Source: CAVZCC01 sp963773765 (lineage in GTDB: Bacteria > Actinomycetota > Acidimicrobiia > Acidimicrobiales > Microtrichaceae). Taken from it: DNA of 64,000 nucleotides. This document shows, in pieces, positions 34,685-43,162 of this stretch. Position 1 is the first letter of the stretch. Each line of letters begins with the position of its first letter. The stretch is taken from NCBI GenBank assembly GCA_963773765.1, contig CAVZCC010000005.1, forward strand, positions 744,001 through 808,000. The letters are read 5' to 3'. Under the pieces are notes generated by a model. It searched no databases. It was given only the letters and a program-made list of their open reading frames with translations, and was not told the DNA's origin. The position numbers and the translations under genes are program-made.

Positions 34685-35497
34685 TCAGCCGAGGGCGATC
34701 CGCCGGACGGCCGAGGCGACCGCCGGAGCGCAGTCCTCCTGGATGAAGTGCTTGCCGTCCACCGCCGTCATGACCCCCAGGCCGGTCGCGCCCAGCATCT
34801 CCAGACCACGCCGGCGCAGGCCCAGGATGGGGTCCCGGGCCCCCCAGATGACCTGGACCGGGTAGGGGACGCGGCGGGTGTCGACGACGTCACGGAAGCT
34901 GCCGCCGGTCCCGCCGGCCCGGACCTGACGCATGATGTGCAGGTAGCCGGCGCCGTCGTCGTCCCCCAGCGCCAGCAGCCGGTAGGCGTCCACCGCCTCC
35001 GGCGGCAGGGCCGTCCGGTCCACCACGCCGACCCGGTACATCATCGCCTCCCAGGCCCGTCGCGATCCGAGCCATCCGCCGACCCGGCGCGAGGTCCGGG
35101 CCAGGAGCTCTCCCGGGAACGGGGTGGAGGGCACCTCGACCATCGTGTTGAGGATCGTCAGGGACCGGATGCGGTCGGGGAGGAGTCGCACCATGCCGAA
35201 CCCGACGGGACCGCCGGCGTCGTGCACCACCAGGTGGAACGACCCCAGATCGAGCGCGTCGACCGCGGCGGCGGCGAACCGGGAAAGACCCTCCAGCCGG
35301 TAGTCGAAGTCATCGGGGCGTGCCGCCAGGCCGAGGCCCGGCAGGTCGAACGCCACCCCGCGCAGGCCGTGGTCGGCCAGCAACGGGAGGACCTTCCGGT
35401 ACAGGAACGAGGACGCCGGAAGGCCGTGCATCAGGACGACCGGCTCCCCCGCACCCTCGGTCCGCACGAAGCTCCTCACGCCCGCGGCGTCGAACAT
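34685..35497 (-). CDS. Alpha/beta hydrolase, haloalkane-dehalogenase/epoxide-hydrolase-like
   Basis: The 270-residue hydrolase has LMHGLPASSFLYRK, an Asp nucleophile elbow VVHDAGGPVGF rather than Ser, a cap domain, Asp in WGARDP and His in DGKHFIQED. An Asp nucleophile indicates the dehalogenase/epoxide hydrolase branch. It starts 47 bases after the lipoprotein gene and is probably co-transcribed with it. No signal peptide is present. Confidence 0.8.
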   Translation of the reverse strand: MFDAAGVRSFVRTEGAGEPVVLMHGLPASSFLYRKVLPLLADHGLRGVAFDLPGLGLAARPDDFDYRLEGLSRFAAAAVDALDLGSFHLVVHDAGGPVGFGMVRLLPDRIRSLTILNTMVEVPSTPFPGELLARTSRRVGGWLGSRRAWEAMMYRVGVVDRTALPPEAVDAYRLLALGDDDGAGYLHIMRQVRAGGTGGSFRDVVDTRRVPYPVQVIWGARDPILGLRRRGLEMLGATGLGVMTAVDGKHFIQEDCAPAVASAVRRIALG

Positions 35498-35543
35498 CGA
35501 CCCGCGTCGCGGTGGTCCCGCACCAGCTGGGCGCCCCCCGCCA

Positions 35544-37229
35544 TCAGGGGGTGAGCTGGGGCGGCGCCGTCGCGGCCGTCGCCGACCAGACCTGACCGCT
35601 CTGCTCCAGCCGGTCGGAGAGGTCCTGCAGGCACGCGCCGGACAGGAACTCGTCGAACGGTGCAGTTCTGGCCGGCCGGGGCGCTCAGCCCCATGCCGTT
35701 CTGCTGGGTGACCGCGGCGGACGGCGGGTCCTGCGGCAGCGGCAGGGTGGGGTTCGTCGACTGCGGGCACGGGGCGCCCTGCGTCACGTCGTTGGCGCTC
35801 AGCGCGTTGGTCCAGTTGGGGTTCTGGCCCTTCTCGCGGATGACCAGCAGGTTCGGAGCCAGGTCGGTCTGCGTCCGCTGCGCAGGAGGTTCCAGCCGTT
35901 CTTCTCCGCGACGGCGGCGATCTGCTGCACCTGCTCCTGCGACGCCGACTGCGGGTACAGCACGACGGTGGCACTCCCGTCGGCGTTCTGGCGGATCTGC
36001 CGGTTGCCGATCTGGGAGTTCTCGACCTGCCGCACGGCGTCGACCTGCTTGTCCGCGCCGTAGATCACGACGCTGTAGAACTGCACGTCGAAGGCGTCCC
36101 GGTCGTTCGTGGTGGACTCCGTCGCCCCCGTGTAGTCCGGGAAGGTCGGGACCTGCGGGATGTGGACCAGGGACACCGAGTCGTTGGGCAGGTTGGCCAT
36201 CACGTAGCCGCCGCACGCATCGGGCGGATCACCCTTGGGCGGAGCGGACGACACGTCCGCGAACGGGGCGTTGGCCGCGACGTTCCGGTAGAACTGCACC
36301 TCGTCCGCGACCGGTGACGGGGGGAACTCGGACCCCAGGGTGCCGGAGACCGACCCGGTCTGGACCAGGTACTTCGGCAGGTCCCCCCGGAGCTGCTCGT
36401 CCGTGGGCCGCGGGGCGTTCTTGAAGGTGATCACCGGCTTGGCCGACGATCGGTCGTACCAGAGCTTCTGGGGGAGCTCGCTCTGGGCACCGCAGTCCTC
36501 GACCGGGTCGCCCAGCGCACCGGTGGACGGGTCGGTGGTGAAGGCCTGGATGGTCGGGTACGGCGTGTCGGTCGGGCCCTGGTACCCGGCACGGTCGTAG
36601 TCGCCCAACCCGTCGTTGGCGAAGGACCAGTAGCTGCGGCTCACGATGGCCACGCCGTCGGTGGAGCCCACCGCAGGGAGCAGCGCCACGTTCTTGCCCT
36701 CGGCCTGCATCTGGGACACCGTCGTGGCGGGTGTGGTGCTGGGCATGAACGTGATGGTGAAGCTGCGCTCGGGGGCCAGCACGGGGTTGCCCTGCACGAA
36801 GGGGTTGGTGGATCCGGCGTCGGGGGTCGTGTCCTTGTCCGACAGCTTGTAGAGCGGTTGGCCCTTCAGGTTGTAGAGGTACCAGGCGGTCCAGTTGGAG
36901 TAGGGGAACTCGGCCTTCACCTCGTAGGCCCAGTCGGCGGTGTCGCTGGTGAGCTTCTGGACCGACATGATGTAGCCCGCCGAGAAGCTGGGCTGGATCG
37001 GGTAGAAGTCGGCCTCGGAGTGGTCCACCACGTAGGGGCACTCGTTGCCCGACACGGCGTCCGACGTGGACGCGGTGTCGCCGGACGGGGCGGAGGTGGT
37101 GCTGTCCGCCGACCCCTCCTCGGGGTCCTGGGTGCAGGCCACGGTGAGCAGCGCGGTCAGGGCGACGACGGCCACCATGGACAGCACGCGCCCCCGGGAC
37201 CGGGTCCCGGTCGGGCCGGTCTTCCTCAT
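35544..37229 (-). CDS. Secreted lipoprotein of unknown family (two frameshifts)
   Basis: After correcting one lost base near 35875 and one extra base near 35658, a protein of about 561 residues results. It has a signal peptide with lipobox TVAC, a Thr/Ser linker, and a large extracytoplasmic part rich in Trp and Tyr (DWAYEVKAEFPYSNWTAWYL). The real end is FDEFLSGACLQDL to LTP. GAGGAGG precedes the ATG at 37229. Regulon site 5 lies 53 bases upstream. No enzymatic motif is recognised. Confidence 0.65.
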
Positions 37230-37281
37230 GTGTGACCTCCTCAGGTCCTGCAACGATGGCCCCTGGCCGGCACGGTCGCCC

Positions 37282-37298
37282 TCACCCGGAAAGGGTGG
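37282..37298. promoter_or_regulatory. Regulon palindrome site 5
   Basis: The sequence is TCACCC-GGAAA-GGGTGG with one mismatch in the right half, 53 bases upstream of the lipoprotein start on the minus strand. Confidence 0.6.
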
Positions 37299-37310
37299 TT
37301 GAGGGTGCGG

Positions 37311-37871
37311 TCACCCCGCGGGGAACGGCCGGCCGGCCCGGCGCCGGGCCTCCTGCACCGCCCCCAGGATCACCCGGACGCCGAGTCCGATGACCAGGAG
37401 GTCGACCACCATCTGGAGCGTGACCACGGCCCGGGCCGGGGCCGAGGTCGACGTGATGTCACCGAAGCCGACCGTCGCGAACACGGTGACGGTGAAGTAG
37501 AGGGCGTCCAGCCTGGACAACGGCTCCGAGAACCACGACGGGTCCGCCACACCCAGGACGTAGTAGATCCCGGCGAAGACCACCAGGAACAGCGGCACCA
37601 GCACACCCAGTCCCTCGAGCGCTCGCAGCCCCGGGTAGGTGGAACCGAAGATGGCGCGGACCTGCAGCACGACCAGGGCGGCGAAGGCGGCCAGGAGGAT
37701 CGGGAGGCTCACCGCCGGGCTCAGGTCCGCCAGTCCGTCCAGCGGCAGCCAGAAGTACAGGACCAGGACGACCGCCGTGCTCAGCACGGACCGGAGCAGG
37801 CCGGCCGCCAGGATCCGACGTGTCGCCGCCCGGTCCGACGCCGTGTCCGCCGGCTGCGGCACGTCGCTCAT
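37311..37871 (-). CDS. Two-pore-type potassium channel-like protein
   Basis: The 186-residue protein has four or more hydrophobic segments. The last pair surrounds the pore loop and selectivity filter FATVGFGDI, matching the K+ channel TVGFGD consensus. There is no cytoplasmic RCK domain, so gating is unclear. It overlaps the sulfatase-maturase stop by 4 bases (ATGA), so it is the last gene of that operon. Confidence 0.82.
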   Translation of the reverse strand: MSDVPQPADTASDRAATRRILAAGLLRSVLSTAVVLVLYFWLPLDGLADLSPAVSLPILLAAFAALVVLQVRAIFGSTYPGLRALEGLGVLVPLFLVVFAGIYYVLGVADPSWFSEPLSRLDALYFTVTVFATVGFGDITSTSAPARAVVTLQMVVDLLVIGLGVRVILGAVQEARRRAGRPFPAG

Positions 37872-39191
37872 CGCCCGTGGCACACCTTCGCCTTGCGGCC
37901 GCTGCCGCACGGGCACGCCTCGTTGCGGCCCACGGCGGAGAACACCTGCCGGATCTCGTCCGCGAACCGCCCACCGCGCACCAGGTCGGCCATCAGGCGC
38001 ATGCAGCCGTCGATGTGGGTGAAGAAGGCCAGGTAGCCGGCACACAGGTAGTTCAGGCCCGCCTCGCCGTCCGCCGTGGTGGTGAAGCGGTTCTTGGGGC
38101 ACTCGCCGTTGCATGCGAAGCGGACCCGGCAGTCCCGGCACTGCCGGGGCAGGGTGTCGGCCTTGGCCCGGCCGAACGCCACCTGCTGCGGCGAGGCGAC
38201 CAGCCGATCCATCGGGGTGTCCATCAGGTTGCCCAGCAGGTGGGCCGGCTCCACGAAGTGGTCACAGGAGTAGAGGTCACCGTTGTGCTCGAGGGCGAGG
38301 GCGTCGCCGCAGGTCTCCCGGAAGATGCACACCGTGGAGGGGAGCCCGAGCCAGGACGCGAGCGCGGCGTCGAACATCTGCACGAACACGTCGCCGACGT
38401 CGCGCACGACCCACTCGTCGAAGACCGCGGTGAGGAACCGACCCCAGGCCTCCGGCTCCACGGAGCGGTCGGTGACCGTGTCGCCCTCCTGGAACCCGGT
38501 GTCGTTGTCCCGTTCCACGATGGGGATGAGCTGGATGTGCCGCAGGCCGAGGTCGTCCCGGAAGTAGCGGTACACCTCCAGCGGGTGGTCCTGGTTGGCC
38601 CGGTTGACGGTGCACAGCACGTTCACGTCGACACCGCTGCGCCTGGAGGAGCTCCAGGCCGTGCAGCACCTTGGCCGAGGTGGGAGCGCCGCGCTTGTCC
38701 ACCCGGTAGGCGTCGTGCATGGCGGGCGGCCCGTCGATGCTGAGGCCGACCAGGAACCGGTGCCGGGCCAGCAGCTCGCACCACTCGTCGGTGAGGAGCG
38801 TGCCGTTGGTCTGGATGGTGTGCTGGACCCGTTGTCCCGGCCGGCGGAGCTCGTCCACCAGCGCCACCGCGCGACGGAAGAAGTCGACGCCCATGAGCGT
38901 GGGCTCACCGCCCTGCCAGGCGACGGTCACGTCGCCGTCCGGGTGTGCCCCCAGCAGTTGGCCCAGATAGGCCCGGAGGACGTCGTCCGACATCCGGAAG
39001 CGGTCACCGGGGTAGAGCGCCTCCTTGGACAGGAAGAAGCAGTACTCGCAGTCCAGGTTGCAGATCGGACCGGTGGGCTTGGCCAGGACGTGGAACGGGG
39101 TCGGGCGTGCCGTGGGCGGACCGTCGGACGGAATCGGGGCGGTCCGCGTCCGGCCCGGGTCCAGCGCGACGGGTGTCGGGTCGGTGGCCAT
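37868..39191 (-). CDS. Radical SAM sulfatase-maturing enzyme with SEC-C tail (one frameshift)
   Basis: About 441 residues result after removing one extra base near 38644. The radical SAM cluster motif CNLDCEYC is near residue 43, GGEPTLM near 85, and SPASM-type cysteines follow (CRDCRVRFACNGECP). The C-terminus is a SEC-C zinc motif, NEACPCGSGRKAKVCHGR. The family converts Cys or Ser of sulfatases to formylglycine. Its likely client, the CSPTR sulfatase, is encoded 4 kb away in the same proposed regulon. GGAG precedes the ATG at 39191. Confidence 0.85.
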
Positions 39192-39247
39192 CCGGACCTG
39201 CTCCTGGCCGCACGGCCGCCGCGACGGCACCCCGCCGCGGCGGTCGT

Positions 39248-39562
39248 TCAGCTGTTGAGGAGCTTGGCCTTCTGCGCCTCGAACTCGGCGTCGGTGAGGA
39301 TGCCCTGGGCCTTCAGGTCGCCGAGCTTCTGGAGCTGGTCCATGAGGTCGACCTGGGGTGCGGGAGCCGGGGCGGGAGCGGCTGGCGCAGGCTGGGCGTA
39401 GCCGCCCTGCTGCTGCTCGTAGGCCTGCTCGCGCTCGGCGTAGATGTTGGCGTCACGGGTGGCGAACTTCTCCGCCTGGCGACGCTGGACCCTTCCGCTC
39501 ACGGCGGTCGCGGTCCCGGCGACGACGGCGGTGCGGGCGACGCCCCTCAGCAGTCCTGGCAC
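39248..39562 (-). CDS. SHOCT domain small protein
   Basis: The 104-residue protein has a short N-terminal hydrophobic segment (RGVARTAVVAGTATAVSG), an Ala/Pro-rich linker and a C-terminal SHOCT helix pair, DLMDQLQKLGDLKAQGILTD through EFEAQKAKLL. SHOCT domains usually mediate oligomerisation. It lies between DUF6325 copy 2 and the maturase in one operon. The start is GTG, preceded by GGAGAG. Confidence 0.82.
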   Translation of the reverse strand: MPGLLRGVARTAVVAGTATAVSGRVQRRQAEKFATRDANIYAEREQAYEQQQGGYAQPAPAAPAPAPAPQVDLMDQLQKLGDLKAQGILTDAEFEAQKAKLLNS

Positions 39563-39611
39563 GGTGCTCTCCTGTCCTCGTGGTAGTTCGGTCGTCCGTT
39601 GTGAGTCCGGC

Positions 39612-40034
39612 TCACGCCTCGAGCGCGTCCAGCGCGGCCATCACGTCCTGAGCCGGGATGCGGGCGGTGGCGACCATGTCGCCCCCGGCGCGCAGTGCCG
39701 CGGCGACGAAGGGTCGGGCCCAGGAGTTCTCGTACACGATGAGGGCGGCGACGGTCCCCGGAGCCAGGGCGTCGGCCGCCTCCTTGAGGTCGTCGTCACC
39801 GAGCAGTCCCGACCGGGCGCCGGTGAACGCGGCGAACGAGCTCCCGAGCTGGTCCAGGGCGACGCCGGAGAACGAGCCGTCAGCCTCTTTGCGGATGGCG
39901 ACCAGGTCATAGACGGCGACGGTGCCGCTGTCGACGAGGTCCATCAGGGCGCCCGCGGTCTCATCCAGCGGGCGGTCGCCCGGGAACTCGAGGAGGACGT
40001 AGTCGATGGGTCCGCTCACATTGGTGTCACTCAT
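39612..40034 (-). CDS. DUF6325 family protein (copy 2)
   Basis: The 140-residue paralog of the proteins at 33354 and 42679 has GPIDYVLLEFPGDRP, LMDLVDSGTVAVYDLVAI, LIVYENSWARPFVAAA and TARIPAQDVMAAL. It is the first gene of a four-gene minus-strand operon (DUF6325, SHOCT, maturase, channel). AAGGGAG lies upstream of the ATG. Regulon site 6 lies 170 bases upstream, shared with the divergent LuxR gene. Confidence 0.8.
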   Translation of the reverse strand: MSDTNVSGPIDYVLLEFPGDRPLDETAGALMDLVDSGTVAVYDLVAIRKEADGSFSGVALDQLGSSFAAFTGARSGLLGDDDLKEAADALAPGTVAALIVYENSWARPFVAAALRAGGDMVATARIPAQDVMAALDALEA

Positions 40035-40203
40035 GGCTGTCGAGCTCCCTTCGTTGCCGACCGCCCGGGCCGGAACTGCGTTGCCGGAGGAATCGTCACC
40101 GGTCGGGGGGCGCCGCCGGAACCGCCGCATCGTAGGCCCCGGGGCCGGGCCGCCGTGCCGCGGACCCTGCCCGCACGTTAGGGACCGCCCGGGCCGGGGA
40201 TCA

Positions 40204-40220
40204 TCACCCCGAAGGGGTGA
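40204..40220. promoter_or_regulatory. Regulon palindrome site 6, upstream of the LuxR gene
   Basis: The sequence is TCACCC-CGAAG-GGGTGA, both halves perfect. A possible -10, TACACT, at 40261-40266 would put the site centre about 60 bases upstream of the transcript start, where activators usually bind. This suggests that the LuxR/LAL gene is itself under control of the site. Confidence 0.7.
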
Positions 40221-40312
40221 ACCGGGCCGACCCCGACCGGTCGCGGGGAAACGGCCCGCATACACTCCCGGCCGGGACGGGCCCCATGTCCACGCAGGGG
40301 CGGAGGAACCAC

Positions 40313-42563
40313 ATGTCGGAGAGGTCGTCAGAGTCGCCGCAGGCGGACCCATGGGGCGTGGTCCCCCAGCGGCTCCGCCCGCCCGTGCTCCGCAGCGACG
40401 TCCTGGCCCGCTCGGCCCTGGTCAGCCGGTTGGTGGCGTCCGAGGCGCCCTGCGTCGCCATCCAGGCCGGGGCCGGCTACGGCAAGACGACGCTCCTGTG
40501 CCAGTGGGCCCAGGCGGACGACCGCGCCGTGGCCTGGGTGGGCCTGGACCCCTCGGACAACGATCCGGTCATCCTCGTCCGGCACATCGTGCGGAGCCTC
40601 GCCATGAGCGGGCTGCCCGTCTCCGGGGTCGAGGAACTGGTCGCCGGCCGTGAGCCCCAGCTGCACCGCCAGGTGCTCCCGGAGCTGGCCCGGGCGCTGG
40701 ACCACCCCCCGCAGTCGTTCCTGCTCGTCCTGGACGACGTCCACGTCCTGAGCGGTGGGACCTCGCTCGACGTCGTGGACCGTCTCCTGGACATGGTGAC
40801 CCCCGGCTCGGCGGTGGCGCTGGCCGGCCGGTCCATCCCGTCGCTGCACCTGGCCCGACGGCGGCTGGACGGCCGGATCATGGAGCTTCGACAGGACGCA
40901 CTGGCCTTCACCGACGACGAGGCGGTCGAGCTCCTCCACCGGTCGGCCCCCGACCTGCCGGGAGCCGCGGTCGCGCGAGTTGGTCCGCCGGACGGAGCAC
41001 TGGCCGGCCGGGCTCTACCTGGGGGTGCTGGCCGTCCGTGACCACCCGGATCCGCCGGTGCTCATCCGGGGCATGCTCGCCGGGGACCGCCGCCTGGTCG
41101 ACTACCTGCACGAGGAGGTCCTGGACAGGACCACCCCCGAGGTCCGGGAGTTCCTGCTCCGGGCCTCCGTCCTGGACCGCCTCTCGGGTGACCTGTGCGA
41201 CGCCGTGCTGGAACGCCGGGACAGCCGTGCGCTGCTGCAGCAGCTGACCGAGTCCGGCAACCTCTTCGTCGTCGGCATCGAGAGCGACCCCGACGCCTTC
41301 CGGCTCCACCACCTCTTCGCCGAGCTCCTGGCCTCCGCCCTGCGCCGCGACGACCCCGAGGAGCTGCTCCGCATCCACCGCCGCGCCGCGACCTGGCACG
41401 ACGAGCACGGCGAGAGCGACCTGGCCGTGCGCCAGGCCGTCGCGACCGGAGACATCGAGTTCGCCGCCGCCATCCTCTACCGACAGCTGTTCCCCACCAT
41501 GGTGATGGGTTGGACCGCGTCCATGGAACGGTGGATCGCCTTGTTCCCACCCCAGGCGCTGCACACCAACGGCCTGCTGGCCCTGTGCGCGGCGTGGCTG
41601 GCGGTCACCCAGGGCGACCGCCCCGGGATGGACCACCACCTGGCCACCGCCCGCTCCGCACCCGTCATGGGCGTGTTGCCGGACGGGACCACCAGCTACG
41701 AGGTGGCGCTGGCGTCACTCGAGATGACCGCCGCCGTCGACGGGGTGAAGGCCTCCGCCCACAGCGCGTCGCTGGTCCGCGCCGCCGGGCCGGCCGGGAG
41801 CCCGTGGTGGGGGATGGCGGGTCTCATCGAGGCCACGTCGCTCGTCGCCGCCGGGGCCGCCGACCCCGTGGACGCCTTCGGCTCCGCCGAGCTCGAGGCC
41901 CGCGGGCTGCCGGCCATCCACGCGGTGACCCTGGCCCAGCTGGGCCTGGCCCACCTGCAGCGGGGCGACCGGGCACGGGGCCAGGAGCTGGTCCGGGACG
42001 CGGTCGAGGAGCTGGAGGGCAACCGCCTGGAGTCCTACTCCATGGCGACGATGGTGCACTGCGCCGACAGCTACGCCTCGGCGCTCCGTGGCGACCGCGC
42101 CCGATCGGAGGGGGCGGCCGACCGGGCGGTGGCGCTGTTGGAGGCCACCATCGGCGTGGTCGCCCGGGCCGCGATCCACATGCGCCTGGTGTTGGCCGAC
42201 GCCGCCCTGCACCGTCGGGACCCGGGCGCGGCCGCCCCGTTGCTCCGGGCCGCCACGGTCCTGCTCCCGGACGAGCCGGATGCCGTCGTCCTGCACGACT
42301 GGGCCGACGCCCTGCAGACCCGACTGGACCGACAGCGCATGCAGCCGGACCTGCCCGAGCTCTCCGCCGCCGAACGGCGTGTGCTGGGGCAGCTCCCGAC
42401 GCACCGCTCGCTCGGGGAGATCGGCGACCACCTGTGCGTGTCCCGCAACACGATCAAGACCCACACCCTGTCCATCTACCGCAAGCTCTTCGTGTCGGGT
42501 CGCAGCGAGGCGGTCGACCGGGCCCGGGAGCTGGGCCTGCTCCCGTCCACGGACGTCGGGTAG
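40313..42563 (+). CDS. LuxR family ATP-binding regulator of LAL/MalT type (one frameshift)
   Basis: About 750 residues result after removing one extra G near 40970. The N-terminal STAND-type ATPase has Walker A AGAGYGKTTLL (near residue 54) and Walker B FLLVLDDVH. A helical repeat region follows, then a C-terminal LuxR helix-turn-helix, SLGEIGDHLCVSRNTIKTHT. Such regulators are switched by an effector and bind as oligomers. GGAGGA is 5 bases before the ATG at 40313. It sits centrally in a gene set sharing one palindrome, and is the best candidate for its binding protein. Confidence 0.85.
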
Positions 42564-42580
42564 CCGTCGCGACCCGCGCT

Positions 42581-42597
42581 TCACCCGTTCGGGGTGA
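42581..42597. promoter_or_regulatory. Regulon palindrome site 7, upstream of the sulfatase operon
   Basis: The sequence is TCACCC-GTTCG-GGGTGA, both halves perfect, in the 115-base gap after the LuxR stop and 82 bases before the DUF6325 copy 3 ATG. Confidence 0.7.
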
Positions 42598-42678
42598 CGA
42601 CACCGCAGGCCCCGGTGCCCCACGCTCGACCCGACCGGTGCACACCGGCGAGGTCGCTGACAGGGACGACAGGCGGAC

Positions 42679-43162
42679 ATGGACCAACCCGACGAGCGAG
42701 GACCGATCGACTACGTCGTCGTCGAGTACCCGGCCGGGACCTTCGACCCGCTCGGGGAGATGACGCGGCGAGGTGGCGTCGCTGGCCGACGTGGGGATGA
42801 TCCGGGTCCTGGACGTCCTCGTGCTGGACAAGGACCACGACGGCGGCGTGGCGGTCCGGGAGGCCGAGGACCTCGCCGACTGCGCCCGGCTCCGCTCGCT
42901 GGCGGACGGACGCCCCCGGGGTCACCGGCACGTCCTGGCCCGGACCGACCTCGAGCGCCTGGCCACCGCCGTCCACCGTGGGACGTCGGCCGGCGTCCTG
43001 GTGTGGGAACAGGCCTGGGTCACACCGCTCGCGGACGCGGCCCGTGCGTCCGGCGGGCGGGTGCTGTGCAGCGGCCGCATCCCGGAACAGGCCATCATGG
43101 CGACACTCGCGTTCGCCGACGGACGAGACCACCACCCATCAGCAGAGGATCAGCACCCATGA
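42679..43162 (+). CDS. DUF6325 family protein (copy 3, one frameshift)
   Basis: Removing one G at 42767-42768 gives about 160 residues: GPIDYVVVEYPAGTFDPLGE, SLADVGMIRVLDVLVLDKD, TSAGVLVWEQAWVTPLADAA and SGRIPEQAIMATL. It is the third family member in 10 kb, and again the first gene of an operon. The stop overlaps the sulfatase start as ATGA at 43159-43162. Confidence 0.75.
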
